DNA of 5,266 nucleotides, from assembly GCA_018812885.1 (NCBI GenBank), contig JAHJCW010000317.1:1-5266 (forward strand), given 5' to 3'. The notes beneath the pieces are model-generated. The model was not told the origin of the DNA, searched no databases, and was given only the letters and a program-made list of their open reading frames with translations. A program made the position numbers and the translations under genes. The DNA comes from a bacterium. GTDB taxonomy: Bacteria; Fidelibacterota; Marinisomatia; Marinisomatales; JAHJCW01. Below, piece after piece: positions 5,231-5,266 of the stretch (within the stretch, counting starts at the first letter, position 1; every line of letters starts with the position of its first letter).

Positions 5231-5266
5231 TCGGGGCAGGGAGATTTGAACTCCCGACCTCTTGAC
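5231..5266 (-). tRNA. tRNA-Pro, 3' half, cut by the window edge; probable anticodon TGG
   Basis: Read on the minus strand: anticodon-stem 3' strand TCAAG, variable loop AGGTC, T-arm GGGAG-TTCAAAT-CTCCC (five perfect pairs), acceptor strand TGCCCCG, discriminator A. G72 implies a C1-G72 pair, which with A73 is characteristic of bacterial tRNA-Pro. The next bases are CGC, so CCA is not encoded. The anticodon lies outside the window; TGG is inferred from similarity to known proline tRNAs with the GGTCAAGAGGTCGGGAG segment. Confidence 0.8.

Overview
The window is AT-rich bacterial DNA with short genes and long intergenic spaces. A secreted lipoprotein with PKD domains and leucine-rich repeats, Shine-Dalgarno sites on most genes, and a tRNA-Pro without an encoded CCA suggest a free-living Gram-negative bacterium. 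The PKD plus LRR architecture is common in Cloacimonadota and other FCB-group bacteria, but this placement is a guess: no marker gene is present.

Layout. Positions 5-1195 (minus) encode a complete 396-residue lipoprotein. Four unrelated single genes follow, all on the plus strand: a GNAT acetyltransferase (1617-2201), a four-helix membrane protein (2419-2799), a HAD-family hydrolase (3148-3855) and a one-helix membrane-anchored protein of unknown function (4290-4787). The right edge holds the 3' half of a tRNA-Pro gene on the minus strand (5231-5266, cut by the window) and its terminator. A 36-nt copy of the same tRNA 3' end, also with a terminator, lies about 1.17 kb away at 4060-4095.

The striking feature is an interspersed intergenic repeat. 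Four substantial copies (A 1336-1516, C 2921-3084, D 3870-3988, E 5015-5157) and one tail-only remnant (B 2284-2309) occupy every gap before, between and after the four plus-strand genes. Each copy has a shared core of about 63-76 bp with an imperfect hairpin. There are two kinds of 5' flank and two kinds of 3' flank, and all four combinations occur, which implies past recombination at or near the core. The arrangement (same-strand unrelated genes, each bracketed by a repeat, beside a tRNA with a duplicated 3' end) looks like a gene-cassette array or an accretion hotspot. No recombinase or integrase is in the window, and the repeats do not carry convincing canonical integron attC boxes.

The genes do not form an obvious pathway. 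Each probably has its own promoter. The link between them is the repeat that separates them, not a shared function.
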